From: Niveibacterium sp. SC-1 | Lineage (GTDB): Bacteria > Pseudomonadota > Gammaproteobacteria > Burkholderiales > Rhodocyclaceae | DNA length: 64,000 bases | Direction: 5' to 3' | Assembly: GCF_038235435.1 (NCBI RefSeq) | Contig: NZ_CP151275.1 | Location: forward strand, 1,550,001-1,614,000 | In this document: piece after piece, positions 7,869 to 16,524 of the stretch | Position numbering within the stretch: position 1 is the stretch's first letter | How the letters are laid out: each line of letters opens with the position of its first letter | Notes under the pieces: model-generated | Seen by the model: the letters and a program-made list of their open reading frames with translations, nothing else | Database searches by the model: none | Told to the model about the DNA's origin: nothing | Translations under genes and position numbers: made by a program

Positions 7869-8243
7869 ATGCCCAATCCGCTCACGAGCGACACCCTCTC
7901 CCTGAAGGAAGTCCTGGACTACTACGAGGGCGGAAAGCACAGGCGCTATGCCTTGCTCTTCGCCGTAAATGGCGGCGCGTTCGCGATCGCGAAGCTTCTC
8001 ACCGGTGAGCCCGGCAAATCTGCGGTAGTCCTCGGAGGCTTGAGCATCACGCAGCTGTCGATCGGCATGGCGCTGTTCACCGCATGCATGGTCTGGGACA
8101 TCTATGCCTTCGGCGAGAAGGTACGGACGACCTATCTGGACAGCGTGTTCGGCAAGGAGGGCAAGCTTGTCCTGATTCTGCTGGGTGTGCTGCAGGTCGC
8201 GGGCTGGCTGCTTGTCGGTCGTCTTCTTTGTGCCTGCGGGTGA
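7869..8243 (+). CDS. Small hypothetical membrane protein
   Basis: A 124-residue protein not recognised as a named family. Three hydrophobic helices are visible: residues about 26-44 (YALLFAVNGGAFAIAKLL), 55-78 (ITQLSIGMALFTACMVWDIY) and 98-122 (LVLILLGVLQVAGWLLVG). The N-terminal 25 residues are polar and start MPNPLTSDTLSLKEVLDYYE. The ATG at 7869 follows AGGAGACC. The frame stays open upstream, but that part is arginine-rich shadow sequence over the DUF1801 gene. Likely an inner-membrane protein; no functional context. Confidence 0.7.
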   Translation: MPNPLTSDTLSLKEVLDYYEGGKHRRYALLFAVNGGAFAIAKLLTGEPGKSAVVLGGLSITQLSIGMALFTACMVWDIYAFGEKVRTTYLDSVFGKEGKLVLILLGVLQVAGWLLVGRLLCACG

Positions 8244-8430
8244 AGGCGATCGGCGCCATGTAGGGGAATATGCCCTGCGGCGGCACTGCGTCCGCGCGGC
8301 CGTGTCCCGGTGCAAGCGCAGCGCGATGCGCCCATGCACCACGAGAATGGGAGCGGGCCAGTCGCCCCGCGATCCGTGACAGACTCCGGGCCCTGGCCAA
8401 CGCCGCATCCCTCGGTCCGCAACAAAGCCC

Positions 8431-9072
8431 ATGCACTACAGCTTCTACTTCGCGATCGGAACCGTCCTCGTTCTGGTCGCCGTCGGTCTCGTCTGGCGCT
8501 TCTCCTCCCGCCGCCGTGAGCTGCCTTGCCCGGCCTGGCTTCACTGGATGGTGGAGTTGGACAATCCCTTCACGAAGACCAATCGCTCCGGCTTCATCAT
8601 CGACCGGCTCGACCTGCGCGAGGGCATGGCGGTGCTCGACGCGGGGTGTGGCCCCGGGCGGCTCACGGTGCCGGCGGCGCCGCGGGTCGGCCCCGGCGGT
8701 GGCGTCTTGGCGATGGACATCCAGAGCGGGATGCTCGCGCGGGTGCAGGAGAAGGTGTCGGCGCTGGGCCTGGGCAATGTGCGCTTCCTGGAGGCCGGCA
8801 TCGGCGAGGGGAAGCTGCCCGTCGAGCAGTTCGATCGCGCCTTGCTCGTCACCGTGCTGGGCGAGCTGACCGACCCGGCGCGCGGCCTGCGCGAAATCTT
8901 CGCAGCGCTCAAGCCCGGCGGCCTGCTGTCGGTGACCGAGGTGATCTTCGACCCGCACTTCCAGCGGCGCGGCACTGTCGCTGCCCTGGCGCGCGAGGCG
9001 GGCTTCACCGTTGGCGAGACCTGGGGCCACGCACTGGCCTACGTCCTGCACCTGGAGAAGCCTGCCCGCTGA
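8431..9072 (+). CDS. Membrane-anchored class I SAM-dependent methyltransferase
   Basis: A 213-residue protein with an N-terminal membrane helix (FYFAIGTVLVLVAVGLVWRF) and a Rossmann methyltransferase domain. Motif I is VLDAGCGPGRLTVPAA, the acidic residue ending strand 2 is in VLAMDIQSGMLARVQEK, and a late motif is ALKPGGLLSVTEV. It resembles UbiE/Methyltransf_11 enzymes, but the substrate is unknown. The membrane anchor suggests a lipid or quinone-type substrate, which is an inference only. It stands alone between non-coding gaps of 187 and 236 bp. Confidence 0.85.
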   Translation: MHYSFYFAIGTVLVLVAVGLVWRFSSRRRELPCPAWLHWMVELDNPFTKTNRSGFIIDRLDLREGMAVLDAGCGPGRLTVPAAPRVGPGGGVLAMDIQSGMLARVQEKVSALGLGNVRFLEAGIGEGKLPVEQFDRALLVTVLGELTDPARGLREIFAALKPGGLLSVTEVIFDPHFQRRGTVAALAREAGFTVGETWGHALAYVLHLEKPAR

Positions 9073-9308
9073 ACGGCGCTCACGGCCGCCCACCTTCGTG
9101 GCCGGGTGACGGAGCGTTCCGCACCCGACGCACGAGAGTGCCAAGCCTGTCTCATTCCCGCGCGCGCACGCCGCGCATTTGCACAGTCCTCATCTACGTT
9201 AGAGCCAGATCGATGCCGCCGCGGCGGCCGGTCCGGTCGTCGCCGTGCGCACAGCGGTGACGGCCCTCTGCGCAGGTGCGATGGCCGGGCTCGGCCGAGG
9301 AGGGCGTG

Positions 9309-11012
9309 ATGCGGGCTAAGGTGACAGGGACGTCGCTCAAGGCGGCGGCCTATGCGGGAACCTACGTGGTGGTGCTGGCCTGGGACACGGTCGATGGCAA
9401 GCCGCCGGCGCGCAAGAACCTGCTCGGCTACGCAATCGAGCGGACGGAGTTCGACACGGCGGGTGAGGAAGTCGAGCGCTACTGGATGCGTGGCATCAAG
9501 CGCTTCAAGGACAAGGACAAGGGCTTGCCCGCGGGCACGCCGGTCTCCACCGCCGAGCATCCGGTGCAGAGCTTTTTGTGGGCGGACTACACCGCGAAGG
9601 CGGGCACGCGTTACCGCTTCCGCATCGTGCCGGTTTTCGGCAAGGTCAAGAATCCCAAGCTCGACGAAGCGGCGGCCGTGACCCTGGACGTGGTGGCCGA
9701 GATCGAAGGGGATAGGCCCAGCGACGCGGCTGACACCAGGCCGCGCCACGACGTTTTCTTCAACCGCGGGGTGATCGGCTCGCAGGCCTACGCGCGTGAG
9801 TTCGGCAACCGCGTGCCGGATGCCGACAACCCGCGTGCGCCGGAGATGAAGTGGCTCTCGCGCGGGCTCTTCGAGGCGCTGACGCGTTTCATCGGGCTCG
9901 CCGGCGACGGCATGGGCCTGCGTGCGGCGCTCTACGAATTCCACTACCAGCCGGTGACCAACGCCTTCGCCAAAGCCCTTGAGGCGGGCGCGGACGTGAA
10001 GATCGTCTATGACGCGCAGAGCAGCTACAAGGCGGACAACGAAGCGAGCATCCATCTCGCTCGGCTGGACGAAAACCACGCGGTGATCCCGCGCACGGTG
10101 AGCGAGGGCATCCGCCACAACAAGTTCATAGTGCTGCTGGAGGGCGAACAGCCGGTGGCGGTGTGGACCGGTTCGACCAATGTGTCGGCCGGCGGCATCT
10201 TCGGCCACTCGAACGTCGGCCACATCGTCTGGGACGAAACCGTCGCGGCGCTCTACCTCGCGTACTGGAAGCGGCTCTCCGAGAACCTCACCCCGACCCG
10301 CCTGCGCGCGCCCAACCGCGAGGCGACACCCACGCCGGACGGGCGCCCGCCCGCAGGCGCCGTGCTACCGCTCTTTTCAGCGCGCGACCCCAAGGACGGC
10401 AACGCCACGCTGGAGTGGTACGCCGCGCGCCTGGCCGAGGCGCGCGAACTCGCCTGCATGACCTTCGCCTTCAACATCGACACGGTCTTCCAGGACGTGC
10501 TCTCGCGCGACAACGACGTGCTGCGCTACGTGGTCAAGGACGACCCGCTGGGCGAAGAGGAGACCATCGGCCGTGACCGCGACGTGATCTTCGCGGCCGG
10601 CGGCTATCTCGCCGAAGGCGCGCTCGCCAACTTCCTGGAGGAACGCTCCAACCCGCTCAACCGCAATCGCTACATCCACGACAAGTTCATGCTGGTCGAC
10701 CCGCTGGGCGAGGACCCGCTGGTGGTCACCGGCTCGGCCAACTTCAGCCGGCCTTCGCAGCGGATCAACGACGAGAACATGCTGGTGATCCGGGGCGACA
10801 CGCGGGTGGCGGACATCTACTTCGGCGAGTTCATGCGCGTGTTCGACCACCACTACGCGCGCTACATCGTGAGGCTGCTGGCCGACCAGGGTCGCGCCGA
10901 TCCGGAAGCCGGCTACCTCAAGGACAAGACGGCCGACTGGTTGCCCGCGCACTTCAATCCGGCGAGCTACAAGTCCAAGCGGCGGCGCTATTTCGTCTCG
11001 CCGTCTGCTTGA
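9309..11012 (+). CDS. Phospholipase D-like protein with N-terminal beta domain
   Basis: A 567-residue protein with two PLD-type catalytic motifs. Motif 1 is H270-N-K272 followed by the TGSTN block; motif 2 is H457-D-K459 with D464, followed by the TGSAN block. Motif 1 lacks the usual acidic residue four positions after the lysine (HNKFIVLL), while motif 2 is canonical. The first 140 residues look like a fibronectin-III-like beta domain (VVLAWD, GYAIERT, RYRFRIVPVFG). No signal peptide, so probably cytoplasmic. PLD-fold enzymes cut phosphodiester bonds in lipids or nucleic acids; the substrate cannot be told. The ATG at 9309 follows GAGGAGGG. Confidence 0.88.
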   Translation: MRAKVTGTSLKAAAYAGTYVVVLAWDTVDGKPPARKNLLGYAIERTEFDTAGEEVERYWMRGIKRFKDKDKGLPAGTPVSTAEHPVQSFLWADYTAKAGTRYRFRIVPVFGKVKNPKLDEAAAVTLDVVAEIEGDRPSDAADTRPRHDVFFNRGVIGSQAYAREFGNRVPDADNPRAPEMKWLSRGLFEALTRFIGLAGDGMGLRAALYEFHYQPVTNAFAKALEAGADVKIVYDAQSSYKADNEASIHLARLDENHAVIPRTVSEGIRHNKFIVLLEGEQPVAVWTGSTNVSAGGIFGHSNVGHIVWDETVAALYLAYWKRLSENLTPTRLRAPNREATPTPDGRPPAGAVLPLFSARDPKDGNATLEWYAARLAEARELACMTFAFNIDTVFQDVLSRDNDVLRYVVKDDPLGEEETIGRDRDVIFAAGGYLAEGALANFLEERSNPLNRNRYIHDKFMLVDPLGEDPLVVTGSANFSRPSQRINDENMLVIRGDTRVADIYFGEFMRVFDHHYARYIVRLLADQGRADPEAGYLKDKTADWLPAHFNPASYKSKRRRYFVSPSA

Positions 11013-11196
11013 AACTGGATGAACCCGCAGGATGCGGCATGAAATCTGTGCATGCATGCGGCATGGACGCGGCAGCGGCCCAGGATCGACCACGCCGCGT
11101 GCGCCGCGACAATGCGGGGGCACCGATATGTCATCGCGCTGTTGACCTGGATGGCGCCCGCGGCGACTCCCTCATGCCACACTGGGTGCCGTTCCC

Positions 11197-12411
11197 ATGC
11201 CAATCCTTCGCTGCCCAATTCTTCGTGGCCCGATTTTTCGTAGCCAAACTCTTCGTAGCCTCCTCCGAGCTCTGACCATGACATCCGCCATCGCCGCGGG
11301 CGCACTCGCCGCTGCCGCCAAACCCATTCCGCTGATCGCGCCCGGCCCCTATGCCGTGGGCAGTTCCAACTTCGAAGTGGTCGAGCCGCAGGTACCGATC
11401 ATCGACTACCTCAAGGGCCGCGCGGGCGAAGGCGAGACGCAGTACGTGGGCGATCTGCTCAAGCATCCCGCGGCCGCGCTGCAGTTCGTGGCGGACATGC
11501 CGCAGGTGCCGGCGGATGCGCCGCCGCCGTTTCATGCCTATGCCGGTCGCAAGCTGCCTTTTGCGATGTACGTGCTGTACCCGACGACCGCCGACAATCC
11601 GCGGCCCGACTACCGGTTCCCCTACGCCGAGACCGCGGACAACCTTTTCCCGCACATGCAGCGCGCGGGGGAGAAACCGCTGCCCGCGCAGGCAAGCGCG
11701 CGCTATCCGCTGATCCTCTTCTCGCACGGCTACGAGGGTCACGGCCTTTGGGACCTGGACCACCTGAAGTTTCTCGCCGCGCAGGGCTACGTGGTCGCCA
11801 GCGTGTTCTACGGAGATGGTCGCGGGCCGGGCGAGGCGAACTTTGGGATGCGTCCGCTTGTGCTGGGCAAGGCGCTGGACTATCTGCTCGGGCATCCGGA
11901 CTTTGCGCCCATGATCGATGCCGCGCGCATCGGCGTCTCGGGTTCGAGCTTCGGCGGCTACACCATCCTCACCGCCATGGGCGGCGCGCGGGTGGACCTG
12001 ATTCCCAGCCTGCCCGATCCGCGCATCCAGGCGGGCTTTGCCACCGTGCCCTATGTTGAGCACCAGGGCTTTGCGTACTTCGGCAAGTCGCAGGCCGGCC
12101 TGCAAAAGGTGACGCGGCCCTTCCTGGCGGTGTACGGCGAAGCCGACACCGTGTCGCTGCCCGGCAGCGTGGAAGCGGGCGTGCGGCAGCTCGGCGGCGA
12201 CAGCGTGGCGGTAGCGCTGGAAGGCGAAGAGCACATCCTGTCGCCCAGGGCCTGGCCGGTGGTCTACACGTGGGAGACCTTGTTCTTCAACGCATGGCTG
12301 CGGGGTGACGCCACGGCGAAGCAGCAGCTCTACGGCGGCGACTCGGTCGCGGGAGAAGTCGCCAACCGCAAGACCTGGCAGCGCGTGGACGGGAAGGTCA
12401 CGAAGGGCTGA
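11197..12411 (+). CDS. Alpha/beta hydrolase (dienelactone hydrolase-like), exported
   Basis: A 404-residue alpha/beta hydrolase. The nucleophile elbow is GVSGSSFGGY, the oxyanion region is LILFSHGYEGHG, and likely acid and histidine residues are in VYGEADTV and EGEEHILSP, together a full triad. With the start at 11197 the N-terminus is arginine-rich, followed by a hydrophobic run ending AAGALAAAAKP, which resembles a signal peptide; an alternative ATG at 11278 would leave MTSAIAAGALAAAA without a basic region. The basic stretch is encoded by a 15-bp tandem repeat (11201-11260), so the true start deserves testing. Substrate unknown; the fold resembles PAF-acetylhydrolase/dienelactone hydrolase-like esterases. 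Confidence 0.82.
   Translation: MPILRCPILRGPIFRSQTLRSLLRALTMTSAIAAGALAAAAKPIPLIAPGPYAVGSSNFEVVEPQVPIIDYLKGRAGEGETQYVGDLLKHPAAALQFVADMPQVPADAPPPFHAYAGRKLPFAMYVLYPTTADNPRPDYRFPYAETADNLFPHMQRAGEKPLPAQASARYPLILFSHGYEGHGLWDLDHLKFLAAQGYVVASVFYGDGRGPGEANFGMRPLVLGKALDYLLGHPDFAPMIDAARIGVSGSSFGGYTILTAMGGARVDLIPSLPDPRIQAGFATVPYVEHQGFAYFGKSQAGLQKVTRPFLAVYGEADTVSLPGSVEAGVRQLGGDSVAVALEGEEHILSPRAWPVVYTWETLFFNAWLRGDATAKQQLYGGDSVAGEVANRKTWQRVDGKVTKG
11201..11260 (+). repeat. Four-copy 15-bp tandem repeat
   Basis: Four adjacent 15-bp units (11201, 11216, 11231, 11246), each ending TTCG(C/T)(T/G/A)GCC, consensus CAATTCTTCGTRGCC. The unit length is a multiple of three, so changes in copy number keep the reading frame. 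In the hydrolase frame the units encode ILRCP, ILRGP, IFRSQ and TLRSL. Confidence 0.85.
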
Positions 12412-12455
12412 GTGCTGAAAGGCCCGGCGGTGAACGGCACGACCAAAGTAAGGCG

Positions 12456-13844
12456 CTAGGCGCCGCCCCGCAGCCCCTGCGGCCGCGGCCAGCGCAGGCT
12501 GCGCGTCGCTTCAAAGGCCCGCGCGGCGCGCAGTACGCGTCCGTCATGGTGTGCAGGCCCCACGATCTGCAGGCCGACGGGCAGGCCCTGTTCGTCGAAG
12601 CCCGCCTGGATCGAGGCGGCAGGCTGCTGGGTGAGGTTGAAGGGCGCGTTCCACGGGGCGTTGGCGCGTTCGCCCAGGCGCGGTACCGGGTCGCCGACCA
12701 CGGGCGTGAGCAGGAGGTCGTAGCGCTCATGGAAACGCCGCAGATGGATCGCGAGGGTCTGGCGCGCCTCGTTGGCCTCCACGTAGTCGGACAGCGTGTA
12801 GCCGCTGGCGCGCTCGACCGCGGCGCGGATCTCCTCATCGACCAGGTGAAAGCGCCGGGGCGCGATCTCGCGCTTGAGCCGGATCGCCCGCTCGGCCGCC
12901 AGCACGTCGAGGATCGGGCGCGGATCGGCGAAGCCAGGATCGACTTCCTCCACCGTAGCGCCCAGTGTCTCGAACACGCCCACTGCTTCTTGCAGAACGG
13001 CCGCGATGGCCGGTGCGAGTCGCGCGTAACCCAGCGTCGGGCTCCAGGCGATGCGCAAGCCCCGCACGCCATCGAGCAATCCAATGCGCCAGTCGCGTCC
13101 GGTCTGCGGGAGGCTGCTCCAGTCGCGCGCGTCGTAGCCGCCGATGACGTTGAGGAGCAGCGCAGCGTCCTCCACCGTGCGGGTGATCGGGCCGATGTGG
13201 AAGAGGTTGCCGTTGTGCGCCGGCGGGAAGCCCGGCACGCGTCCGTAACTCGGCTTGAAGCCGAAGGCGCCGCACACCGAAGCGGGCACGCGGATCGAGC
13301 CGCCACCATCGGTGGCCACATGCAGCGGCCCGAGACCCAGCGCCGCGGCGACGGCTGCGCCACCACTGCTGCCGGTGGGCGAGTGCGCGGTGCTCCAGGG
13401 GTTGCGGGTGACGCCCGCCAACGCGGTGTCGGTCGCGCCTTTCCAGCCGAATTCCGCGGTGTTGGTCTTGCCCAGCAGCACGGCACCGGCTTCGCGCAGG
13501 CGCGCCGCGGCGGGCGAATCCTCCGGCTGCGGCGTGTCCGGCGTGGCAAGGCTGCCCTTGCGCGTGGGCAAGCCTTTCACATGCAGGAGATCCTTGAAGG
13601 CGACCGGCACGCCGTCCAGCGGACCGAGCGGCGTGCCGCGCTGCCAGCGCTCCTGCGAGGCCGTGGCCTGGGCGAAGGCACCTTCCGTGTCGAGCAGCCG
13701 GTAGGCGTTGTAGACCGGCTGGGTTGCCTCGATGCGCTGCAGGATCGCGCGCAGGGCTTCGGCTGGCGAGAGGCTGCGTGCGCGGTAATGCAGCGCGAGT
13801 TCGGCGGCGGAAAGGTCGGCGGGGTGGCTGGCGGTCTGGCTCAC
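12456..13844 (-). CDS. Amidase signature family protein
   Basis: A 462-residue amidase-signature enzyme that hydrolyses a carboxamide to the acid and ammonia. The catalytic Ser-cisSer-Lys set is readable: the lysine in GVPVAFKDLLHVKG, the glycine/serine-rich signature starting GSSGGAAVAAALG, and the nucleophile region ATDGGGSIRVPAS. I chose the GTG at 13844 (SQTASHPADLSAAEL follows), with AGGA upstream; an ATG at 13943 would add a non-conserved basic tail. It is convergent with the upstream hydrolase gene. It is not GatA, because no gatB or gatC is nearby. Substrate unknown, cytoplasmic. Confidence 0.88.
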   Translation of the reverse strand: MSQTASHPADLSAAELALHYRARSLSPAEALRAILQRIEATQPVYNAYRLLDTEGAFAQATASQERWQRGTPLGPLDGVPVAFKDLLHVKGLPTRKGSLATPDTPQPEDSPAAARLREAGAVLLGKTNTAEFGWKGATDTALAGVTRNPWSTAHSPTGSSGGAAVAAALGLGPLHVATDGGGSIRVPASVCGAFGFKPSYGRVPGFPPAHNGNLFHIGPITRTVEDAALLLNVIGGYDARDWSSLPQTGRDWRIGLLDGVRGLRIAWSPTLGYARLAPAIAAVLQEAVGVFETLGATVEEVDPGFADPRPILDVLAAERAIRLKREIAPRRFHLVDEEIRAAVERASGYTLSDYVEANEARQTLAIHLRRFHERYDLLLTPVVGDPVPRLGERANAPWNAPFNLTQQPAASIQAGFDEQGLPVGLQIVGPAHHDGRVLRAARAFEATRSLRWPRPQGLRGGA

Positions 13845-14111
13845 GGCGGGGTGTCCTGGGCAGGGTCGGGGCGCCTGCGGGCCGCTTCGTGCGTGATGTC
13901 GTCGCGCCGGGGCCGCGGGCAGTGTCCAAGGCGCAAGCTTCATGCCGCGAGCGCCGGGAGCGCGGGCCGGTTGCGTTTGAGGCTGCTCAGCGTCGCTGGG
14001 GGGGCGGGTTGCGGCGCACAGCCAGATCTTCCTCGCTCGGCTGGTCTGCGGCGGATCGCGCAGGCCAGTGCTGAGAACGCAGCAGGGCGCTTCTCCCCTT
14101 GCGGCGTCGCT

Positions 14112-14495
14112 TCAGGGCGAGCCCGGCTCCCTGGCGTCCTTGAGCTCCACCAGGATGCCGTGCGTGGGCACGCTGCCGACGTTCTCGCCCGTGTGCGTTT
14201 CGCCTTTGGAATACAGTACGTCGCCCGCCTTGAATTCCCGCACGAGGGTGCGCCCGTCGGCCAGGTGGATGGCACGCTTGAAGGGTTCCAGCGCGATCAC
14301 CACGAAGGCCGGATGCTGGTGCTCGTGCGTACGCTGGCCGGGCTGGTCGCGGTATTCGAGCACGCGCACCCGATCGTTTTCGAGCACGATCTTGTACTTG
14401 TCGCCGTCGGTCTGTATCGGGTCGGCAGCGCGGGTGACCGGCAGGGCGAGCAGCAGGAGCAGGCCGGCGAAGAGTCGGGCGTATTGGTGGAGCAT
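14112..14495 (-). CDS. Exported cupin domain protein
   Basis: A 127-residue protein with a signal peptide (LFAGLLLLLALPVTRA) followed by a cupin barrel. The metal-binding histidines are in RTHEHQHPAF, and the second motif includes YSKGETHTGENVG. It is probably periplasmic. The ATG at 14495 follows GAGG; an in-frame ATG at 14522 lacks a ribosome site. The gene is divergent from a LysR-type regulator, 107 bp apart with a shared inverted repeat, so it is a likely regulatory target. Substrate unknown. Confidence 0.82.
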   Translation of the reverse strand: MLHQYARLFAGLLLLLALPVTRAADPIQTDGDKYKIVLENDRVRVLEYRDQPGQRTHEHQHPAFVVIALEPFKRAIHLADGRTLVREFKAGDVLYSKGETHTGENVGSVPTHGILVELKDAREPGSP

Positions 14496-14541
14496 GGCGG
14501 TACCTCGATGTGCGTTGTCCATGCCTGCAGGCTAGGTCGGG

Positions 14542-14563
14542 CGCGGCTCTTGCGGGAGCCGCG
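14542..14563. promoter_or_regulatory. Inverted repeat between cupin and lysR genes
   Basis: CGCGGCTC (14542-14549), six bases, GAGCCGCG (14556-14563): perfect 8-bp arms in the 107-bp divergent intergenic region. It is a candidate operator for the adjacent LysR-type regulator, although the sequence is not the classic T-N11-A box. Confidence 0.45.
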
Positions 14564-14602
14564 AATCTGCGCGAGGGGGCCGCATTTCTGCGGGGGCGGG
14601 CG

Positions 14603-15496
14603 ATGCTGGACTGGGATGACCTCAGGTTCTTCGTGGTGGTGGTCGATGCGGGCAGCACCCTGGCGGCCGCGCGCACACTGGGCGTGAGTCAATCCACCGT
14701 GCAGCGACGCCTGGCCGCGCTGGAGACGCACGCCGGCCAGCCGATGATGGAACGCCAGGCCAGCGGCTACGCGCTTACGCCTTTTGGCGAGGCGATGCTG
14801 CCGCACGCGCGGCGGGTTGCGGCCGCTGTCGCGGAGCTGGAGGAGCAACTCGGAGTTGCACGGCGCACGGTGAGTGGCGTGCTGCGCCTCACCTGTCCCG
14901 AACCCCTGGCCTCACGCCTGCGCCAGTCGGGCCTGCTCGAACGCTTCCAGGCGCGCCACCCTGCGCTGCGCGTGGAGTTCGTGATGAGCGACAAGTACCT
15001 CGACCTCGCACGTGGCGACGCCGACGTGGCGTTCCGCTCCGGCGATACGGATGACGGGGCGCTCGTCGGCCGCAAGATCGCCGACTCCTTCTGGGCGGTC
15101 TACGCGAGCCGCGCCTATGTGGAACGCTGCGGTGGCGTGAAGGGGCCGGAGGCACTGGCGGAACATGAACTCATCGGCTTCGACGACAGCATGGACAAGC
15201 ACCGCGCCGCACAGTGGCTGCGCGAGGTCGCGCCCGGCGCCCGCATCGTCGCGCGCAACGACAGCGTGCTCGGCGTCCTCCACGCCGCGCGTGCGGGCCT
15301 GGGCGTAGCAGCCCTGCCGACCGCGATCGCCGATGCGGAACCGGAGCTGGTGCGCCTCTTCGGCCCCGTGCCGGCCCTGACCCGCATCTGGCGCATCCTC
15401 ACCACGCAGGCCCTGCGCAAGACGCCGCCCGTGGCCGCCTTCTTCGACTTTGTCGCCGACGAGGCGGACGCGGTGCGGGCTTTGCTCAACGGATAG
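14603..15496 (+). CDS. LysR family transcriptional regulator
   Basis: A 297-residue LysR-type regulator. The N-terminal winged helix-turn-helix is clear (LDWDDLRFFVVVVDAGS, then SQSTVQRRLAALE). The rest is the periplasmic-binding-like effector domain with YLDLARGDADVAFRSG and LGVAALPTAIADAEPEL. The ATG at 14603 places the HTH at the usual distance from the N-terminus. Divergent from the cupin gene, which it probably regulates. The effector is unknown. Confidence 0.92.
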   Translation: MLDWDDLRFFVVVVDAGSTLAAARTLGVSQSTVQRRLAALETHAGQPMMERQASGYALTPFGEAMLPHARRVAAAVAELEEQLGVARRTVSGVLRLTCPEPLASRLRQSGLLERFQARHPALRVEFVMSDKYLDLARGDADVAFRSGDTDDGALVGRKIADSFWAVYASRAYVERCGGVKGPEALAEHELIGFDDSMDKHRAAQWLREVAPGARIVARNDSVLGVLHAARAGLGVAALPTAIADAEPELVRLFGPVPALTRIWRILTTQALRKTPPVAAFFDFVADEADAVRALLNG

Positions 15497-15844
15497 GGCC
15501 ACGCGTCGCTACGGGGCACCATGGCTCCCCTTGTCGGGGGCGCACCTTCATCGACACGCCGACCAACTGCATGGAGGTCATGCGTACGCATGACCTCCCG
15601 CTTCCAGCATCAAACGCGTGCGGGCTGCAAGCCGGTCGCGGGCGTCTGCGCTGAATCCCGTCGCCGCCGGGATTCTTGCCCTACACTGCCAAAGGCGGTT
15701 GCCAGATAGCCTGGGTAGCGTGGCCTTGCTGCCCGGTCGCGTCCAGGCGTCTGCCCGCTTGAGATCTGCAGCATCGATGCCACCATGCCCGCCATGACGT
15801 CGACAGAGACCTCGGCCGGGCCATACACGTCGAGGAGCGCGCCA
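15497..15844. other. Intergenic interval with a perfect 26-bp palindrome
   Basis: No gene was seen. The interval holds a perfect 26-bp palindrome (15573-15598), a 7-bp hairpin AATCCCG/CGGGATT (15654-15674), and the GAGGAG ribosome site (15832-15837) of the next gene. The open frame beginning at 15785 extends the downstream gene upstream but lacks a ribosome site. Confidence 0.6.
15573..15598. repeat. Perfect 26-bp palindrome
   Basis: The 13-base arms (GGAGGTCATGCGT and its reverse complement) meet at a central GTAC with no mismatch or spacer. No T run follows, so a simple terminator is unlikely; a dimeric DNA-binding protein site fits better. It lies 77 bp past the lysR stop and 247 bp before the next start. 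Confidence 0.85.
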
Positions 15845-16522
15845 ATGTCGACTGCCTCAGTCGATCCGCATGCCGCCGAAAACCGTCCTCGCCTGCTCGA
15901 CACTGTCGACCGGGTTTGCGAGATGTGCTTCGGGTTGTTCATGGCGCTGACCTTCGTGGGCGCCGTGTCCGCGATGGGCGCCCCGGAGAACGCGGCCCAC
16001 GATATGTTCGTGACCGCCCTCGGCTGCAATCTGGCCTGGGGGCTGGCGGATGCCGTGATGTATCTGGTCCGCACCCTGGCCGATCGGGGACGAAAACTCT
16101 CGCTGATCAAGGCTGTGCGAGGCGCAAACGCCTCGTCCGATGCCATCGCACTCCTGCGCGGTGCACTGCCGCCGGCCATGCTGGCACTGGTGGAAGACCC
16201 GGAGCTCGAGGCGATCCGCAGCCGTGTCGTGAGATCGAGTGAGCTGCCCGACAGGCCGGCCCTGGGCCTGCAGGACTTCCTCGCGGCATTGGGGGTTTTC
16301 CTGCTGGTGGTGCTCGCCACCTTCCCGGTGGCGCTGCCCTTTATCGTCATCTCCGACGTTCCGACAGCGCTGCTGGTGTCGCGAATCCTGACGATCGTGA
16401 TGCTCTTCGGTGCCGGTATCGCACTCGGGCGGTACGCCGGTTTCGGCGGCTGGATCGCGGGTCTGGCCATGACGCTGGTCGGGGTTGCACTGACCGCGGC
16501 CATCATCCTGCTGGGAGGTTGA
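15845..16522 (+). CDS. Membrane protein with VIT1/CCC1-like features
   Basis: A 225-residue protein with about five hydrophobic segments: residues around 31-50 (FGLFMALTFVGAVSA), 57-76 (GCNLAWGLADAVMYLV) and three near the C-terminus ([50 protein letters not shown]). The pattern of a GCNLAWGLADA helix, a long cytoplasmic loop and a C-terminal helical hairpin resembles VIT1/CCC1-type iron/manganese transporters, but I am not certain. The ATG at 15845 follows GAGGAG; an upstream ATG at 15785 does not. The stop lies two bases before the next start, so the two genes form an operon. Confidence 0.65.
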   Translation: MSTASVDPHAAENRPRLLDTVDRVCEMCFGLFMALTFVGAVSAMGAPENAAHDMFVTALGCNLAWGLADAVMYLVRTLADRGRKLSLIKAVRGANASSDAIALLRGALPPAMLALVEDPELEAIRSRVVRSSELPDRPALGLQDFLAALGVFLLVVLATFPVALPFIVISDVPTALLVSRILTIVMLFGAGIALGRYAGFGGWIAGLAMTLVGVALTAAIILLGG

Positions 16523-16524
16523 AC

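Noticed and set aside
12546..14687. A 713-codon open frame opposite the amidase and cupin genes.
   Set aside because: It is a GC-rich shadow across two genes with clear motifs and runs through their divergent promoter; the translation has no family signature.
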